The notes under the pieces were generated by a model. The model made no database searches. It was not told where the DNA came from and saw only the letters and a list, made by a program, of their open reading frames with translations. 64,000 nucleotides of DNA from Sipunculus nudus. Taxonomy: Eukaryota; Annelida; Sipuncula; Golfingiida; Sipunculidae. The translations under genes were made by a program, and so were the position numbers. Each line of letters opens with the position of its first letter. The first letter of the stretch is position 1. Location of the stretch: positions 50,471,676 to 50,535,675 of the forward strand of contig CM049311.1 in NCBI GenBank assembly GCA_026874595.1, read 5' to 3'. Below are positions 45,584 through 58,905 of this stretch, piece after piece.

Positions 45584-45778
45584 ATGTGGGAACAGACCAA
45601 TGAAGAACCAATTAGATTTTGGTGTCGATCTGGCACATGCCCTGGATTCAGGAATATCATCAAGGAATATCCCCAAATGTTTAGCTCCTTATGCACAAAT
45701 GAACCTGGGAATATGGGCCAAAAAGTGAATGCCCACATGGCAGCTAGAGGCTTATATTCCTTGGAATGCAGATTCTAG
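45584..45778 (+). CDS. Open frame of 64 codons, doubtful
   Basis: It starts MWEQTNEEPIRFWCRSGTC and ends SLECRF. Residue use is protein-like, but the start has no supporting context. It lies on the opposite strand to the two neighbouring exon candidates and shows no splice borders. It is probably chance. Confidence 0.12.
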   Translation: MWEQTNEEPIRFWCRSGTCPGFRNIIKEYPQMFSSLCTNEPGNMGQKVNAHMAARGLYSLECRF

Positions 45779-46257
45779 TTATAAAATTCTGGGCAATTAA
45801 AATGACCCCTAGCTGCATCACTATCAATAGGCTCATACACACAAGAGATATGTTTCCATGTTCTCATATGCTAATTTGTACATGTTTCTATGTGTATGGA
45901 TGAAAAATCACTGGTATGATTTTGTAACTATTTAATTCTACATGTCCCTCTGCATATATGCATATGTGAGTAAAATATTCATGAAAATCATCACATGAGC
46001 AAAGTTCTAACTGAGTGAACTCAGGGATTTCCAGTAAAATGACATCACTCGAGCATCTTTTGTCGAGAAGACATCTTAGATCCACAGTACTACTACCGTA
46101 AATTTTCCATCTTAGGCCGCGGCTTAATTGGAAGCATTATAAGAATACAAATAAAATATCATTAATATGTAGGCAGAATAAGCCAGAAATCATGTTGGAT
46201 GCTTGATCACGGAGTACCTCATGTATCATACAGAATGCCCGACTACATATACCTTAC

Positions 46258-46304
46258 CTATCAGCCTTCTCCTCTGCTTCAGTTTGAGTAAGAAAACTGG
46301 TGCT
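46258..46304 (-). CDS. Putative 47 bp internal exon
   Basis: Reading on the minus strand, GATAG followed by GTAAGGTAT gives a strong donor at 46257. Upstream the frame STSFLTQTEAEEKAD is open. The acceptor is less certain: TTTAAG just before AGCACC (exon start 46304) or CACCAG eight bases later. With the donor used, two bases carry over and join the next exon (45312-45377) in its second frame to give KADRIEVSRSPEE. The intron between them would be 880 bp. Confidence 0.3.
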
Positions 46305-46309
46305 CTTAA

Positions 46310-48639
46310 ACCTTCAAATTTTCAATGAACTCATACTGAGGCTTTAAATGGAAGATTTTTCTTGAAGGCATATGTACTTCTGTAAATTCATGCATATATG
46401 CGCACATGGATACATAATTAAAGGGTTCTCCATAGTTTCTCTAGCAGCAATCCTTATTGCTAATTTTAATGGTTTGTATGATTTAATATGAGACAAGGGC
46501 CAATAAGAAAGAGGTTAAAAAAACTTTGTTTCTAGTACTTTGTTATACTTAAAATAATTTTAAAAGATGCATTAATTTCACTAAAAACTCATTTATTCCA
46601 GCACACCTGTTATATGAAACAGAATGACATTGGGCATCATGCCAAAAAAAAAGTAATATCCCCCTCCCCAGGTTTATCCCCCATTAATTTTTTCTTGGAT
46701 GTTAATTTTTCAAAATTATGATTTACTGACACGGGATTTAAATGTGAAATGTAACAGGATTTATATTCTTTTTTTCTTCCTTAAATGTGACCAAAATATA
46801 AGTAGAAACATTTTTAGAATACATGTTTGCAACTGCATGTTGCAAAAGGAATGTTCATGCAAATGACATTATGGCTGAGAGATATCAATTTAAAGGTAAA
46901 ATGCAAAAAAAAAAAATATTAATATCCCAGATGGAGGACCAAAAGTTGTGACTATTACAACAAAAGACTAAGACCTTGTTCTGAGGGTCAGTAATATGTG
47001 GCCATTACCATGTTAAATGCTAACACCTTGCTTGTCTGTCAGGTAACAGCTAGGGACTTGGGGTGTGTCCAGTGGCATATATTACTTCTACGACTTGACA
47101 GTCATATGTACAGCAGGGGACCATATACCTCCACTCTCCTTGACCTTTACAGGTCAAATCTAAACAAATATATGAATAGTCTGAAACCTTGAGGTCTCCA
47201 GCCCTCCAGTACACACATAATACATGACAGAACAAATAAGGTGGCAGATTAATACAAACAGCCTTTGGGCTCTGGTACACCACTCCATGTATACAGGTTA
47301 TCTAGTGTACTAAAACTATCTATTGACAACAGGCTTTTACATTTATTTGCTGCATAAAACATGCCTCATTTCTGATCATACAGCCATCTGTTAGATTGAA
47401 CCAATCTACAAACCAAAGAATCCACCAAATTCTGTTAACTTATATATTTAACTCTATATATTTTAAATGCTGTGTTGATACTTTTAACATAACCCCTATT
47501 ACACTGGCTGTCATATCTTATATTCTGTTAATGCCAGAAATATATTTATATATTTGTACATCGATAAGTATTGGATTTACTGGGTCTCTTAATTGATTGG
47601 TGAAAATCCTTCCAACCCTTTTTTGTAATAATTGTATTTATATCTTTTAAAATATTTATACATGTACACACATATCTTGATATCAGGTGTGATATAAACT
47701 GTAAGTGTAAGTGCCTTTGTATGAGCATTTAGATTTACATTTGATTAAATCTAATAGCACTGTCAATTGCACTTGTTTTAGTTTAGAAATTTGCATTAAA
47801 AGCACTGAGTTGCATCTGAAAACTAAACTTGGAATCTAGCTGATAAATATATATTTATGGTGGGTTCTTTGCCACCTTTCAGTGTGGGAGTCAGAATTCT
47901 TTTATTATAAATTAACTATGTAAATCTCAGATGATTGGCGATAATGGGGATGATAAAATAATAAAAAGAATTGTTTTGGTAAACATGTAAAACACCTGTG
48001 TAAATCTTAGCAAATAAAATTTGATCAAATTTTATTATTTTCATTTTCTTCAGAAAAATGTCCAGCATCTAGAGCTAAAAATAAGTAAATTTTTACTTAT
48101 ATAAAAATACAACTTGTTGCTGCCTGCTGGTCAAAATTGTTGACAAATGCGCTGATTAAGAAACAACCCTCTATGAGAATTTAATTCTGCTGCTAATTGC
48201 TCCTCTGAACCTCTCACCCCTGTCAGTTCATTTTTATACTGACAGTATGTATGTATCATTAAGCAGTACAACAAGTCTGTGACAGCCTGAGTGACTGCAA
48301 GGAGACAGAGGACTGACAGACTGTTTACCACAGCCTACTGGTGATGAATGCTGTACACAGTACAGGATAAGCCTTGGATTCTATTGACTTCCCATGTGTG
48401 CAGGCTCTACGTCAGTCACTATGATTATCCTGATTTTCAAGTAAACATCCCCATACATAGAGTATACAAGTCTAATGTATATACACTGAATTACAAATAA
48501 TTATACAGTAAAGCTGAATTGTAATCAACAAAATATTAATGTCATGTATTTATAATTAAGTACAATGTCATACATGTTCAAGTTAGATGATTAAAATTGG
48601 AGTGTCAGAGACTGGCTTCTCATTGGTCTTCAGTGTTAT
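46310..48639. other. No gene seen; possible intron
   Basis: AT-rich and single-copy-looking. The open frames (46998-47192, 47050-47283, 47396-47596, 48131-48331) lack paired splice borders. If the minus-strand exons are real, this lies within the intron between 46304 and 61421 unless further exons were missed. Confidence 0.35.
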
Positions 48640-48985
48640 TTATTTGTCCATGTTTTGTTGATTTTTCCATGTTTTGTTGATTTGTCCATGTTTTGTTTAC
48701 TTGTCCATGTTTTGTTGATTTGTCCATGTTTTGTTTATTTGTTCATGAATTTGTCAATTCACGTTTTGTTCATTTGTCCATGTTTTGTTTATTTTTCCAT
48801 GTTTTGTTCATTTGTCCATGTTTTGTTTATTTTTCCATGTTTTGTTTATTTTTCCATGTTTTGTTCATTTGTCCATGTTTTGTTTACTTGTCCATATTTT
48901 GTTGATTTGTCCATGTTTTGTTTATTTATCCATGTTTTGTTTATTTGTCCAAGTTTTGTTTATTTTTCCATGTTTTGCAGTAAAT
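48640..48985. repeat. 19 bp tandem array, about 18 units
   Basis: CCATGTTTTGTTGATTTGT or TTTATTTGT/TTTATTTTT variants repeat every 19 bp (CCATG at 48667, 48686, 48705). Since 19 is not a multiple of three, every plus frame cycles through the same three phrases, giving open frames of 70-112 codons full of Cys, Phe and Val. They are not genes. Confidence 0.9.
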
Positions 48986-49694
48986 TTCTGTGATCTCTGA
49001 TGTTTATAAACTTATAATATTTTTCACAGCATTTAAGTCAAGGAGCTGTAACTCACATACTGTGTACAATAGGACACGAATAATGCTGCATAGACTAGTG
49101 ACAGAAGAAATGTTCTAGCCAGGCCACTATTTCAAGTTACAGGATAAATATTGATTACAGTATGACAAAGTCACTCTGTTTTCTTTGTGCATGATATTCT
49201 TCCACACGGACCCTGGTGACCCCTTAACCCTGACCTCCTGCAAGCTGCACCAGGCAACTACACCACACGCTGCACATCACATAGCGCCACCTAGCAGGAG
49301 CACTACTGCAGACCTGGTGTGGAATTTTCCACTGTTAACATCAGGTGTTGTGGGTATTCCCATGCCAGATAGTTTATACATGTATACAGATAGTAAGTCC
49401 ACCTGTACTTGACTAAGTATTAAAAATACAGAACTCTGGCTCTTTAGACTGACAAAGTACACAGCCAGAATGATGCATACAGATTGTTAATGGGTATTCC
49501 TATCCTCATTAGATACCTTCACTGGTGTCATTTGCACACTTGACAACATGACAACCTTATTTGATAAGGTGTGCAAATCAACTAAAGCTCAGTTAGCTGT
49601 CACATATTAATTAAAAAAAGCTTTATTACATAAAAATATACTGTCAATATATTTACATAAAGGCCTTTAGGTCTACAAAAACTTATCAAGGCAT

Positions 49695-49758
<64 letters not shown>
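49695..49758. repeat. (TA)n microsatellite
   Basis: About 30 TA units with one AAATA interruption near 49705. Confidence 0.95.
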
Positions 49759-49760
<2 letters not shown>

Positions 49761-50426
49761 GAAAAACAACACTGTGAATTCACAACAGTCTGTTTCACGG
49801 GATGCGACCCTATCATCAGGTAAATGTGGTTAGAATAAAGCTTATGGCGTGGTTTGAAAAAAAATATATATATGCTAGGCCTGGTGGCTTGGTTGCACCT
49901 GATGACCTTGCTGTATGGTATTCTTCATGGTCTGACTGCAGGTACACATGTGATTACCACATGTCAAGTGTTGTTAGCATCACCCACAGATTGCAGAGGT
50001 TAACATTGCTCTCACACCAGGATAGTGTCACAGTGACTCAGTTTTTTTTTTTTTATGCTCAGAATGGTGAGGTTAACGTCCTTCTTTGACCTTGATGGTT
50101 CCCTCATGCAGGTTTTTTTTTCCCTCTCATAAATAGGTAACTGCAGCGTGAAAAGTAGAATTCATAATTCTGGGGGCAGAAAGGTCAAGGACAAACAAGT
50201 GACCAGTGAAAGGGGGTGATGGGAAGGGGAGAGGGCCTTTGCATAATATTATTTTTTATTATAGAATTAAGATAGCTACATTGCTACAAAGCAGTACTGT
50301 ATAAAGCTGCATGAGTACAGAAGTCATCTGCAATAGAAATACCCATCACTGACATAAAAGTTTGGAAAACTCAAAGTCTGCTACCATGGGTCTGCCGGTG
50401 ACAAAAAAACTTGCTAAAAACTTGCA

Positions 50427-50792
50427 TTATCGGGGAAACTTGGTTAAAATGGTCCAAATGGCTGAAACCGCAAGTACAAGGGTCTCAAAGCAGTGTCGTT
50501 CACAGGATCGAGTTCGGCTCTCGAATGGCATGGGTCTCCGCTGCTGGGATAGGTGGAGGGAATGTGGGTTGCTTCTGGCTTTGTGGCTGTGGATGCTGTA
50601 GCTTTCTAAAAAGGACAATGGCTCAAGATGGATGGTGGCACCCTCTAAGGCTCCCTGCTTGGCTTGGCCTGATACTGCGACTGTTGGCTCAGAGAACATG
50701 CTTAACACAGGGCTGAGGTCTTGACAGCAGCAACGTGTAGCTGCTTGATGAGCGTATACTTCTTTTGGCTTGGCTTGGGTATACATTTTCAA
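50427..50792 (-). pseudogene. Possible coding remnant of 121 codons, unrecognised
   Basis: This is a GC-richer island (near 50%) in AT-rich DNA. The minus frame holds SPVLSMFSEPTVAVSGQ, HLEPLSFLESYSIHSHKAR and RPMPFESRTRSCERHCF without stops. Two plus frames of 79 and 101 codons are also open here, so the coding strand is undecided. It could be a relic of a processed gene or retroelement, or an exon. No family recognised and no splice border chosen. Confidence 0.2.
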
Positions 50793-51547
50793 TCACTACG
50801 GCATGAATGATCAAAGTGTACTGCATACACAAATGTATATACACATATGAACTGCACACATATAAATGGATATACTCCAAGGGAATTAATATAATGTGTG
50901 TGATTGCAATAAAAGTACATTTCAAAGAATATGATTTTCAACCTGCTGCTTAATAAATATTAGCATTTGGACATCTAATGACAACCAGCTTCAGGCATGC
51001 AGAATTTGTACCAACAATTGTTCAGGCAAAAATGGAAACTGGTGTGACAAATTTCCGTTCACATCATTTTTTTTTAAAGTTGTTTGATAAATCTTTAAAA
51101 AAGTGAAGTAAAGTCAATTTCCAGGAAGGATTAGTCTCTGAGAAAAATTTAACTTAATTGGTAATCAAGCAAGTTTACCTTTTAACATGAACCACCAGCC
51201 CCTCATTCCCCCCCAAAAAACGCAAAATGACCGACCTTTAAACCATGATATAGTACGCATGCATTATGTTGGGGAAAGAAAGTGATCACAACATCAGTAT
51301 TTTTGTTTGAAATAAGAAAATATACTTCATGTCCTGTCATTTTATGTATATAAGGCTGCATGCAATTGCACTCTGCCAGTACAGAGTTAATTTGACATTG
51401 CTGTTATGAACATGCTCTCATTTTTTACCACCAATGTAAAAAAAAGTAACCCCAAAAATTAATATCAGCACGTGTTGTTGCCAAATTTGTTTTGAACCTT
51501 TTGTTCAATGACTGGCCAAGGTTCATTAAATCATTTGTTTTAACCCT

Positions 51548-51567
51548 GCCAGCGCCTGAGCGCTGGC
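51548..51567. other. Perfect 8 bp stem hairpin
   Basis: GCCAGCGC, loop CTGA, GCGCTGGC. A 14 bp palindrome GTAACCGCGGTTAC follows at 51610-51623. They stand out as CpG-containing symmetrical motifs in AT-rich sequence and may mark an old element. Confidence 0.8.
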
Positions 51568-51609
51568 TTAGGTGACAGAACAAATTAGGTGACATATGTA
51601 CCAAAATAG

Positions 51610-51623
51610 GTAACCGCGGTTAC
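51610..51623. other. 14 bp perfect palindrome
   Basis: GTAACCGCGGTTAC reads the same on both strands. It is 43 bp from the hairpin at 51548-51567 and flanked by AGGTGACA-type and CAGTGACAACACG sequence. Confidence 0.85.
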
Positions 51624-54600
51624 AGTGACAACACGTCATGTCATTGGTTCATTTCATTTCCATAGCCTGAGATGGCACTTCTGTAGATTATTGCCAACTA
51701 GCGACCGTGCATACAAGCAGGCCATTAATGAGGCCTTGTGAAAATTGCAAATTTTCAGGGCTTAGGGATATTTTGACCGATCTCAAATCAGTTCTTAAAA
51801 GGGTTATGGCTGTCTGACATTTGCATAGGTGGCCACGTTCATAGCCTGGAATAAGCAGCTTATTTCTCTAGTGGAACCTTTCTTTTATATTTATCTGCTT
51901 TCTATAAATTATAAAACATACATAATAAAAAGCTGTTGCGCAGAACTACGTTCTCAGGTGACGAACCTGCTCATGCATGTAACCGTCCACACAGTTTTTG
52001 CAGGCATATCTGCACATTGTTTCTTGATGCAGGTGTACAGGGATCCATGTAACATTGCACAGTTCTCCAATGAGCTTTGAATTTTAAACAGGTCAGCAAA
52101 ATATGAAAGAGTCTAAAAGATTTATGTTTTAAACATAAATTATTCTCATTGATTTTTCTCATTAAATCATCATTCACATCTGTGAGTGTGGAACCAAGGA
52201 ATTTCCAAGAGGAGGCCTTAGGACCCTTATCTTAAGTTTGTTTGAATTATCACTAGCGGATAGAATACCTAAATAAAGCTTTAGGAACCAGATTGTAAAA
52301 GCTTCAGATTAGTCCTTCATTTATTCCACTTTGTTCATTAAAGTAACTTGAATTATTATTCCTTGTTTCACAATCCAAGTGTTTCACAGGTTACACGTTA
52401 TTAATACAATAAGGTTTATAATTTGGAATGCCAGTGTTTCATAGTCCAGTGCACAAGGTTCATGTAACATCAGGATAAGAGTTAATTAGTATGTGTCTAA
52501 CTCTCAAGGTGCCAGGAAAGGTGAATTGATTAACAAACTGTCTGGCATTAATTAGATTGTGTATTCACCATTTGGCTTTGACTGGTAAAGAACTGAGATG
52601 CCTACTTTCATGTATTAATGTGTATGTGTTATGTAATATGTGCCTTGTATGATCTGCTATACAAATGTTGATGTCAATTATGAATGTTGAACATGTCTAT
52701 ATATGCGTTCTGGTTACTAAACCAGGCAGTCAGTATCTGGACTTCATCAGATGCAAGTTATTATAATAAACAAGTAAACTACAACAGAGTTCTGGTGGAT
52801 TAAATTTTACCACATACCACACAGCATCAGGAGGAACAAAAATCTACACAGCGATAGTATTAATAAGGTAGTTTGATGATGGTAAAGGAACAGAGAAAGG
52901 TTTACAGTGTATTGTCAGGGCACCTAAAATATAGTCTGTTTAACAGACAGTCATTTTCATTTTTAATTTCTGTATGAATGCATACACTTTTTTATATAAC
53001 TATTTTCACAAAGAGTTTTTTTTTATTTCGCACTATGTTAAAACCATTATACAATCTGGAGTGTTCTATATTTGTTTTTTTTTCTTTTACAACTGAGTAG
53101 CATAATCAGTAAAGGCTGAATTATCATTAACAAATAAAGCAATGAAATAAGCTGCAATACTCAGAAGTGTATTTAAGTTTCTTTTTAATCTACCAGACTT
53201 GCCAGCTGTTTGATGTGTTTTTACTTTTTCTTTAATATAATACAACATCAATTTCCCTCTGCAAATGTACCTTTTACTGGTGAATGCTAATTAGATTATA
53301 CAAATGAAGGTTTCATTTTTACCTTAATCTTATAAAACATTTTTCTAAAATGGGTTACACAAAACCAGTGGGTTAAAATGTTTAGATTTAAGGTTAAGCA
53401 AAATTTCCAATTTCTGCATTCCTGAGCATACATGTCTAGAATATCACACAGCTGATGCAATTATTGTTTTTGTGATGAATCTAAATAGTAATATCAGTAA
53501 AATTTTTTTATTAGTCTTGCAGGCAGGGACCGTTTCCTGTAGCTTTTATACATTCTAGACTGTTTTACCAGTAGTTGAGTCTGGTGTTAGAATGGTGTTA
53601 GAATGGAACAAAACCCTAAGCATACTCCAGTGTATACAAGCTTTCTCCACAGAGTGAATCTGATATTTCTCTGGAGCCTCTTCTGGTTCAATCATCACAC
53701 ATTACTTGGTGTAACATGTCCCGGTAGTTTGATACTTCCCTGTGCTTATAAATATACATTTCTCACAATGACTCATATTTAGAAACCTATGGCTTTCAAG
53801 AAGTATTATTCATCAATGTTACTACTACCCGGCCTGTACTGGTATTTTACACTCTTACTGCATGAGGCTACCAGAATAGATTATAAATAATCCATTAATT
53901 TTATGTCTTTAAATTTCTATGATTGATTAGTATGGAAGACGAGAACCTAAGATGAAACAATTTTTTAATCTACTGAAATATGAGGATTAGGGCATGGTCC
54001 AAAAAACATTATTCAGTTCTAAACTATGACGATACTGTAACACATTCCCTTGCCATCAAACTGTCACCTGAATTTTGTCATATCCTCATGGCCTTATCGA
54101 ACCCTGACACATTTATTTCTCCCTTTTTTTTTAAACCACCAATAAAGGCTGCCATTTTACATATACACTAAAACCTGAATGTCAAAGGCCAAATGTAAAA
54201 ATTATGGGTATACTGCTACCATAATTAAATATGAAAACAAGGCTTATAATGCAGAAAAATCAAAAGAACTTTACTATGTGGGTTATTGTAAAGAAAATGT
54301 GTAAAACATATTATAATCTCCACCTTATTTGTTTTGAAATGTGTTAGCATCATACTGACCCTCTGGCATTAGGACCAGATTACTGGCCCCACAGTGTCTT
54401 AACATCTAAGTCTGAGGAACGCATTATAAGGCCTTTTGAAGATGCAAATATTTTCGTCATTTCTGACAACGATTCATGGCTTGCAGGTACACTGTCAAAT
54501 AACATAAACCAGACCAATCATTAACATTTTCTTGTTCTTTCTAATAATACCAAACAAGAACAAGAAAAGTTTTAACCCAGCACATTGTGAGCTCACATGT

Positions 54601-55150
54601 AACTATTGTGTTATTACATCATTCTTAGCATTTATATTGAGATTATGGGCCATTTACTACAATATGATTGCAACATGATGCAAGACCACTGCGATACATT
54701 CCTTGATATTACTTGTATCATGACTCGAGTAAGCTTACCAACCCAGTTATCTGATTGCTTACTGAGTCAGGTTGTCACAGCTACAAATGTGTGTGAGTGC
54801 TCAATTAATCTTGTTGTTGATCATACTTTATCACACAATTCTCTGATGAATGTGCTATATCAAGTCAGGCTACATCAGACACAAGTTCCATATCTGAAAT
54901 AAGCCAGCGTTCTATTATTAAATTGTAAAACCAGCAGCTACAGGATATGTGTGATGATTCATCAATGTTCATTCAATCAATTAATAACTGTGACAGGTAA
55001 ACGCAGCCTAGTTTGTATTCAGTGAGTCCTACTGCATAACATAACAAAGAAAAAAGTTATAATGACACGAGTCAGCAAGCAGCATGCTGAAACATTGCTT
55101 GTTAACCGATTTCCTGCAATTCATGAAAACAAATGTTGATGTTTCATGTA
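51624..55150. other. No gene seen; possible intron
   Basis: AT-rich sequence with no tandem repeats and no matches to other parts of the window. The 98-codon plus frame at 54606-54902 (for example CECSINLVVDHTLSHNS) has no splice or start context that would separate it from chance. Confidence 0.35.
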
Positions 55151-55152
55151 TA

Positions 55153-55240
55153 TTTGTATCCCCTGACAAGGTCAGGGACACTATGATTTTTCTATGCCAT
55201 AACTTAAAATATATTTCACAGATCTTTATCGAATTTGTCT
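55153..55240 (-). mobile_element. Reverse-oriented right end of a GTATCCCC element abutting the 37 bp array
   Basis: TTGTATCCCCTGAC, AAG, GTCAGGGACACTATG gives a 26 nt hairpin (55156-55181). It is followed by CCATAAC, AATATATTTCACAGATCTTT and CGAATTTG. This is the reverse complement order of the family's CAAGTTTGGTAAAG, CGTGAAATATTTTT, GTTATC block. The 37 bp array starts immediately after, so the array may have grown inside or at the edge of this element. Confidence 0.7.
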
Positions 55241-58200
55241 AAAGGAGATACATGACAATGCTTGAGGGCCTGGCCACACAAGAGATACATGACAATGCTT
55301 GAGGGCCTGGCCACACAGGAGATACATGACAATGCTTTAGGGCCTGGCCACACAGGAGATACATGACAATGCTTGAGGGCATGGCCACACAAGAGATACA
55401 TGACAATGCTTGAGGGCCTGGCCACACAGGAGATACATGACAATGCTTGAGGGCCTGGCCACACAAAAGATACATGACAATGCTTGAGGGCCTGGCCACA
55501 CAAGAGATACATGACAATGCTTGAGGGCCTGGCCACACAGGAGATACATGACAATTAATGCTTGATGGCATTGCCACACAGGAGATACATGACAATGCTT
55601 GAGAGCATGGCCAAACAGGAGATACATGACAATGCTTGAGGGCATGGCCACACAGGAGATACATGACAATGCTTGAGGGCATTGCCACACAGGAGATACA
55701 TGACAAATTAATGATTGAGGGCATGGCTACACAAGAGATACATGAATATTAATGCTTGAGGGCATGGCCACACAGGAGATACATGACAATGCTTGAGGGC
55801 ATGGCCACACAGGAGATACATGACAATGATTGAGGGCATGGTCACACAAGAGATACATGTCAATTAATGCTTGAGGGCATGGCCACACAGGAGATACATG
55901 ACAATGCTTCAGGGCCTGGCCACACAAGAGATACATGACAATGCTTGAGGGCCTGGCCACACAGGAGATACAGGACAATTAATGCTTGAGGGCATGGCCA
56001 CACAGGAGATACATGACAATGCTTCAGGGCCTGGCCACACAAGAGATACATGACAATGCTTGAGGGCCTGGCCACACAGGAGATACAGGACAATTAATGC
56101 TTAAAGGCATGGCCAAACAGGAGATACATGACAATGCTTGGAGCATGGCCACACAGGAGATACATGACAATGCTTGAGGGCATGGCCACACAGGAGATAC
56201 ATGACAAATTAATGCTTGAGGCCATGGCTAAACAAGAGATACATGAATATTAATGCTTGAGGGCATGGCCACACAGGAGATACATGACAATGCTTGAGGG
56301 CATGGCCACACAGGAGGTACATGACAATGATTGAGGGCATGGTCAAACAAGAGATACATGTCAATTAATGCTTGAGGGCATGGCCACACAGGAGATACAT
56401 GACAATGCTTTAGGGCATGGCCACACAGGAGATACATGACAATGCTTGAGGGAATGGCCACACAGGAGAAACATGACAATGCTTGAGGGCATGGTCACAC
56501 AAGAGATACATGTCAATTAATGCTTGAGGGCATGGCCACACAGGAGATACATGTCAATTAATGCTTTAGGGAATGGCCACACAAGAGATACTTGTCAATT
56601 AATGCTTGAGGGCATGGCCACACAGGAGATACATGACAATGCTTTAGGACATGGCCACATAAGAGATTCATGACAATGCTTGAGGGCATTACCAGACATG
56701 TGATACATGACAATGCTTGAGGGCATGGCCACAAAGAAGATGCATGACAATGCTTGAGGGTATGGCCACACAGGAGATACAGGACAATGCTTGAGGGCAT
56801 GGCCACATAAGAGATACATGACAATGCTTGAGGGCCTGGCCACACAGGAGATACATGACAATTAATGCTTGAAGGCATGGCCACACAGGAGATACATGAC
56901 AATGCTTGAGAGCATGGCCAAACAGGAGATACATGACAATGCTTGAGGGCATGGCCACACAGGAGATACATGACAATGCTTGAGGGCATTGCCACACAGG
57001 AGATACATGACAAATTAATGATTGAGGGCATGGCTACACAAGAGATACATGAATATTAATGCTTCAGGGCATGGCCACACAGGAGATTCATGACAATGCT
57101 TGAGGGCATGGTCACACAAGAGATACATGTCAATTAATGCTTGAGGGCATGGCCACACAGGAGATACATGACAATGCTTTAGGGCATGGCCACACAGGAG
57201 ATACAGGACAATGCTTGAGGGCATGGCCACATAAGAGATACATGACAATGCTTGAGGGCCTGGCCACACAGGAGATACATGACAATTAATGCTTGAAGGC
57301 ATGGCCACACAGGAGATACATGACAATGCTTGAGGGCATGGCCACACAGGAGATACATGACAATGCTTGAGGGCATGGCCACACAGGAGATACATGACAA
57401 ATTAATGATTGAGGGCATGGCTACACAAGAGATACATGAATATTAATGCTTGAGGGCATGGCCACACAGGAGATACATGACAATGCTTGAGGGCATGGCC
57501 ACACAGGAGATACATGACAATGATTGAGGGCATGGTCACACAAGAGATACATGTCAATTAATGCTTGAGGGCATGGCCACACAGGAGATACATGACAATG
57601 CTTCAGGGCCTGGCCACACAAGAGATACATGACAATGCTTCAGGGCCTGGCCACACAGGAGATACATGACAATGCTTGAGGGCCTGGCCACACAAGAGAT
57701 ACATGACAATGCTTGAGGGCATGGCCACACAGGAGATACATGACAATGCTTGAGGGCCTGGCCACACAGGAAATACATGACAATGCTTGAGGGCATAGCC
57801 ACACAGGAGATACATGACAATGCTTGAGGGCATGGCCACACAGGAGATACATGACAATGTTTGAGGGCATGGCCACACAGGAGATACATGACAATGCTTG
57901 AGGGCATGGCCACACAGGAGATACATGACAAATTAATGCTTGAGGCCATGGCTAAACAAGAGATACATGAATATTAATGCTTGAGGGCATGGCCACACAG
58001 GAGATACATGACAATGCTTGAGGGCATGGCCACACAGGAGGTACATGACAATGATTGAGGGCATGGTCAAACAAGAGATACATGTCAATTAATGCTTGAG
58101 GGCATGGCCACACAGGAGATACATGACAATGCTTTAGGGCATGGCCACACAGGAGATACATGACAATGCTTGAGGGAATGGCCACACAGGAGAAACATGA

Positions 58201-58905
58201 CAATGCTTGAGGGCATGGTCACACAAGAGATACATGTCAATTAATGCTTGAGGGCATGGCCACACAGGAGATACATGTCAATTAATGCTTTAGGGCATGG
58301 CCACACAAGAGATACTTGTCAATTAATGCTTGAGGGCATGGCCACACAGGAGATACATGACAATTCTTTAGGACATGGCCACATAAGAGATTCATGACAA
58401 TGCTTGAGGGCATTACCAGACATGTGATACATGACAATGCTTGAGGGCATGGCCACAAAGAAGATGCATGACAATGCTTGAGGGCATGGCCACACAGGAG
58501 ATACAGGACAATGCTTGAGGGCATGGCCACATAAGAGATACATGACAATGCTTAAGGGCATGGCCACACAGGAGATACATGACAATTAATGCTCGAGGGC
58601 ACGGCCACTTAAGAGATACATGACAATTAATGCTTGAGGGCATGGCCACACAGGAGATACATGACAATGCTTGAGGGCATGGCCACACAGGAGATACATG
58701 AAAATTAAAGCTTGAGGGCATGGCCACCCAGGAGATATATGACAATGCTTTAGGGCATGGTCACACAAGATTAACATGTCAATGCTTAAGGGCCTGGCCA
58801 CACAAGAGGTACATGACAATTAATGCTTGAGGGCATGGCCACACAGGAGATACATGACAATGCTTGAGGGCATGGCCACACAAGAGATACATGACAATTG
58901 TGGAG
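55238..58905. repeat. 37 bp minisatellite array with ~1.7 kb higher-order repeats
   Basis: The unit is GAGATACATGACAATGCTTG then AGGGCATGGCCACACAG (37 bp), about 97 units in 3.67 kb, with 41 bp variants carrying AATTAATGCTTG. Marker variants recur at long offsets. Variants such as GGCCATGGCTAAACAAGAG and ATTACCAGACATGTG between about 56218 and 56861 recur 1724 bp later at 57942-58585. Patterns at 55727-56093 recur 1694 bp later, and a block near 55700 recurs after 1307 and again after 387 bp. Recent kilobase-scale duplications therefore overlie the short unit. Minus-strand frames of up to 161 codons are by-products, because the unit lacks stops in that direction. Confidence 0.95.

Noticed and set aside
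48655-49000. Cys/Phe/Val-rich frames of 70-112 codons on the plus strand, membrane-like
   Set aside because: A 19 bp array read in three registers. Hydrophobicity comes from TTTTGTT content; no start or splice context.
54606-54902. 98-codon plus frame with several Cys residues
   Set aside because: Reads somewhat like protein, but nothing beyond the absence of stops supports it.
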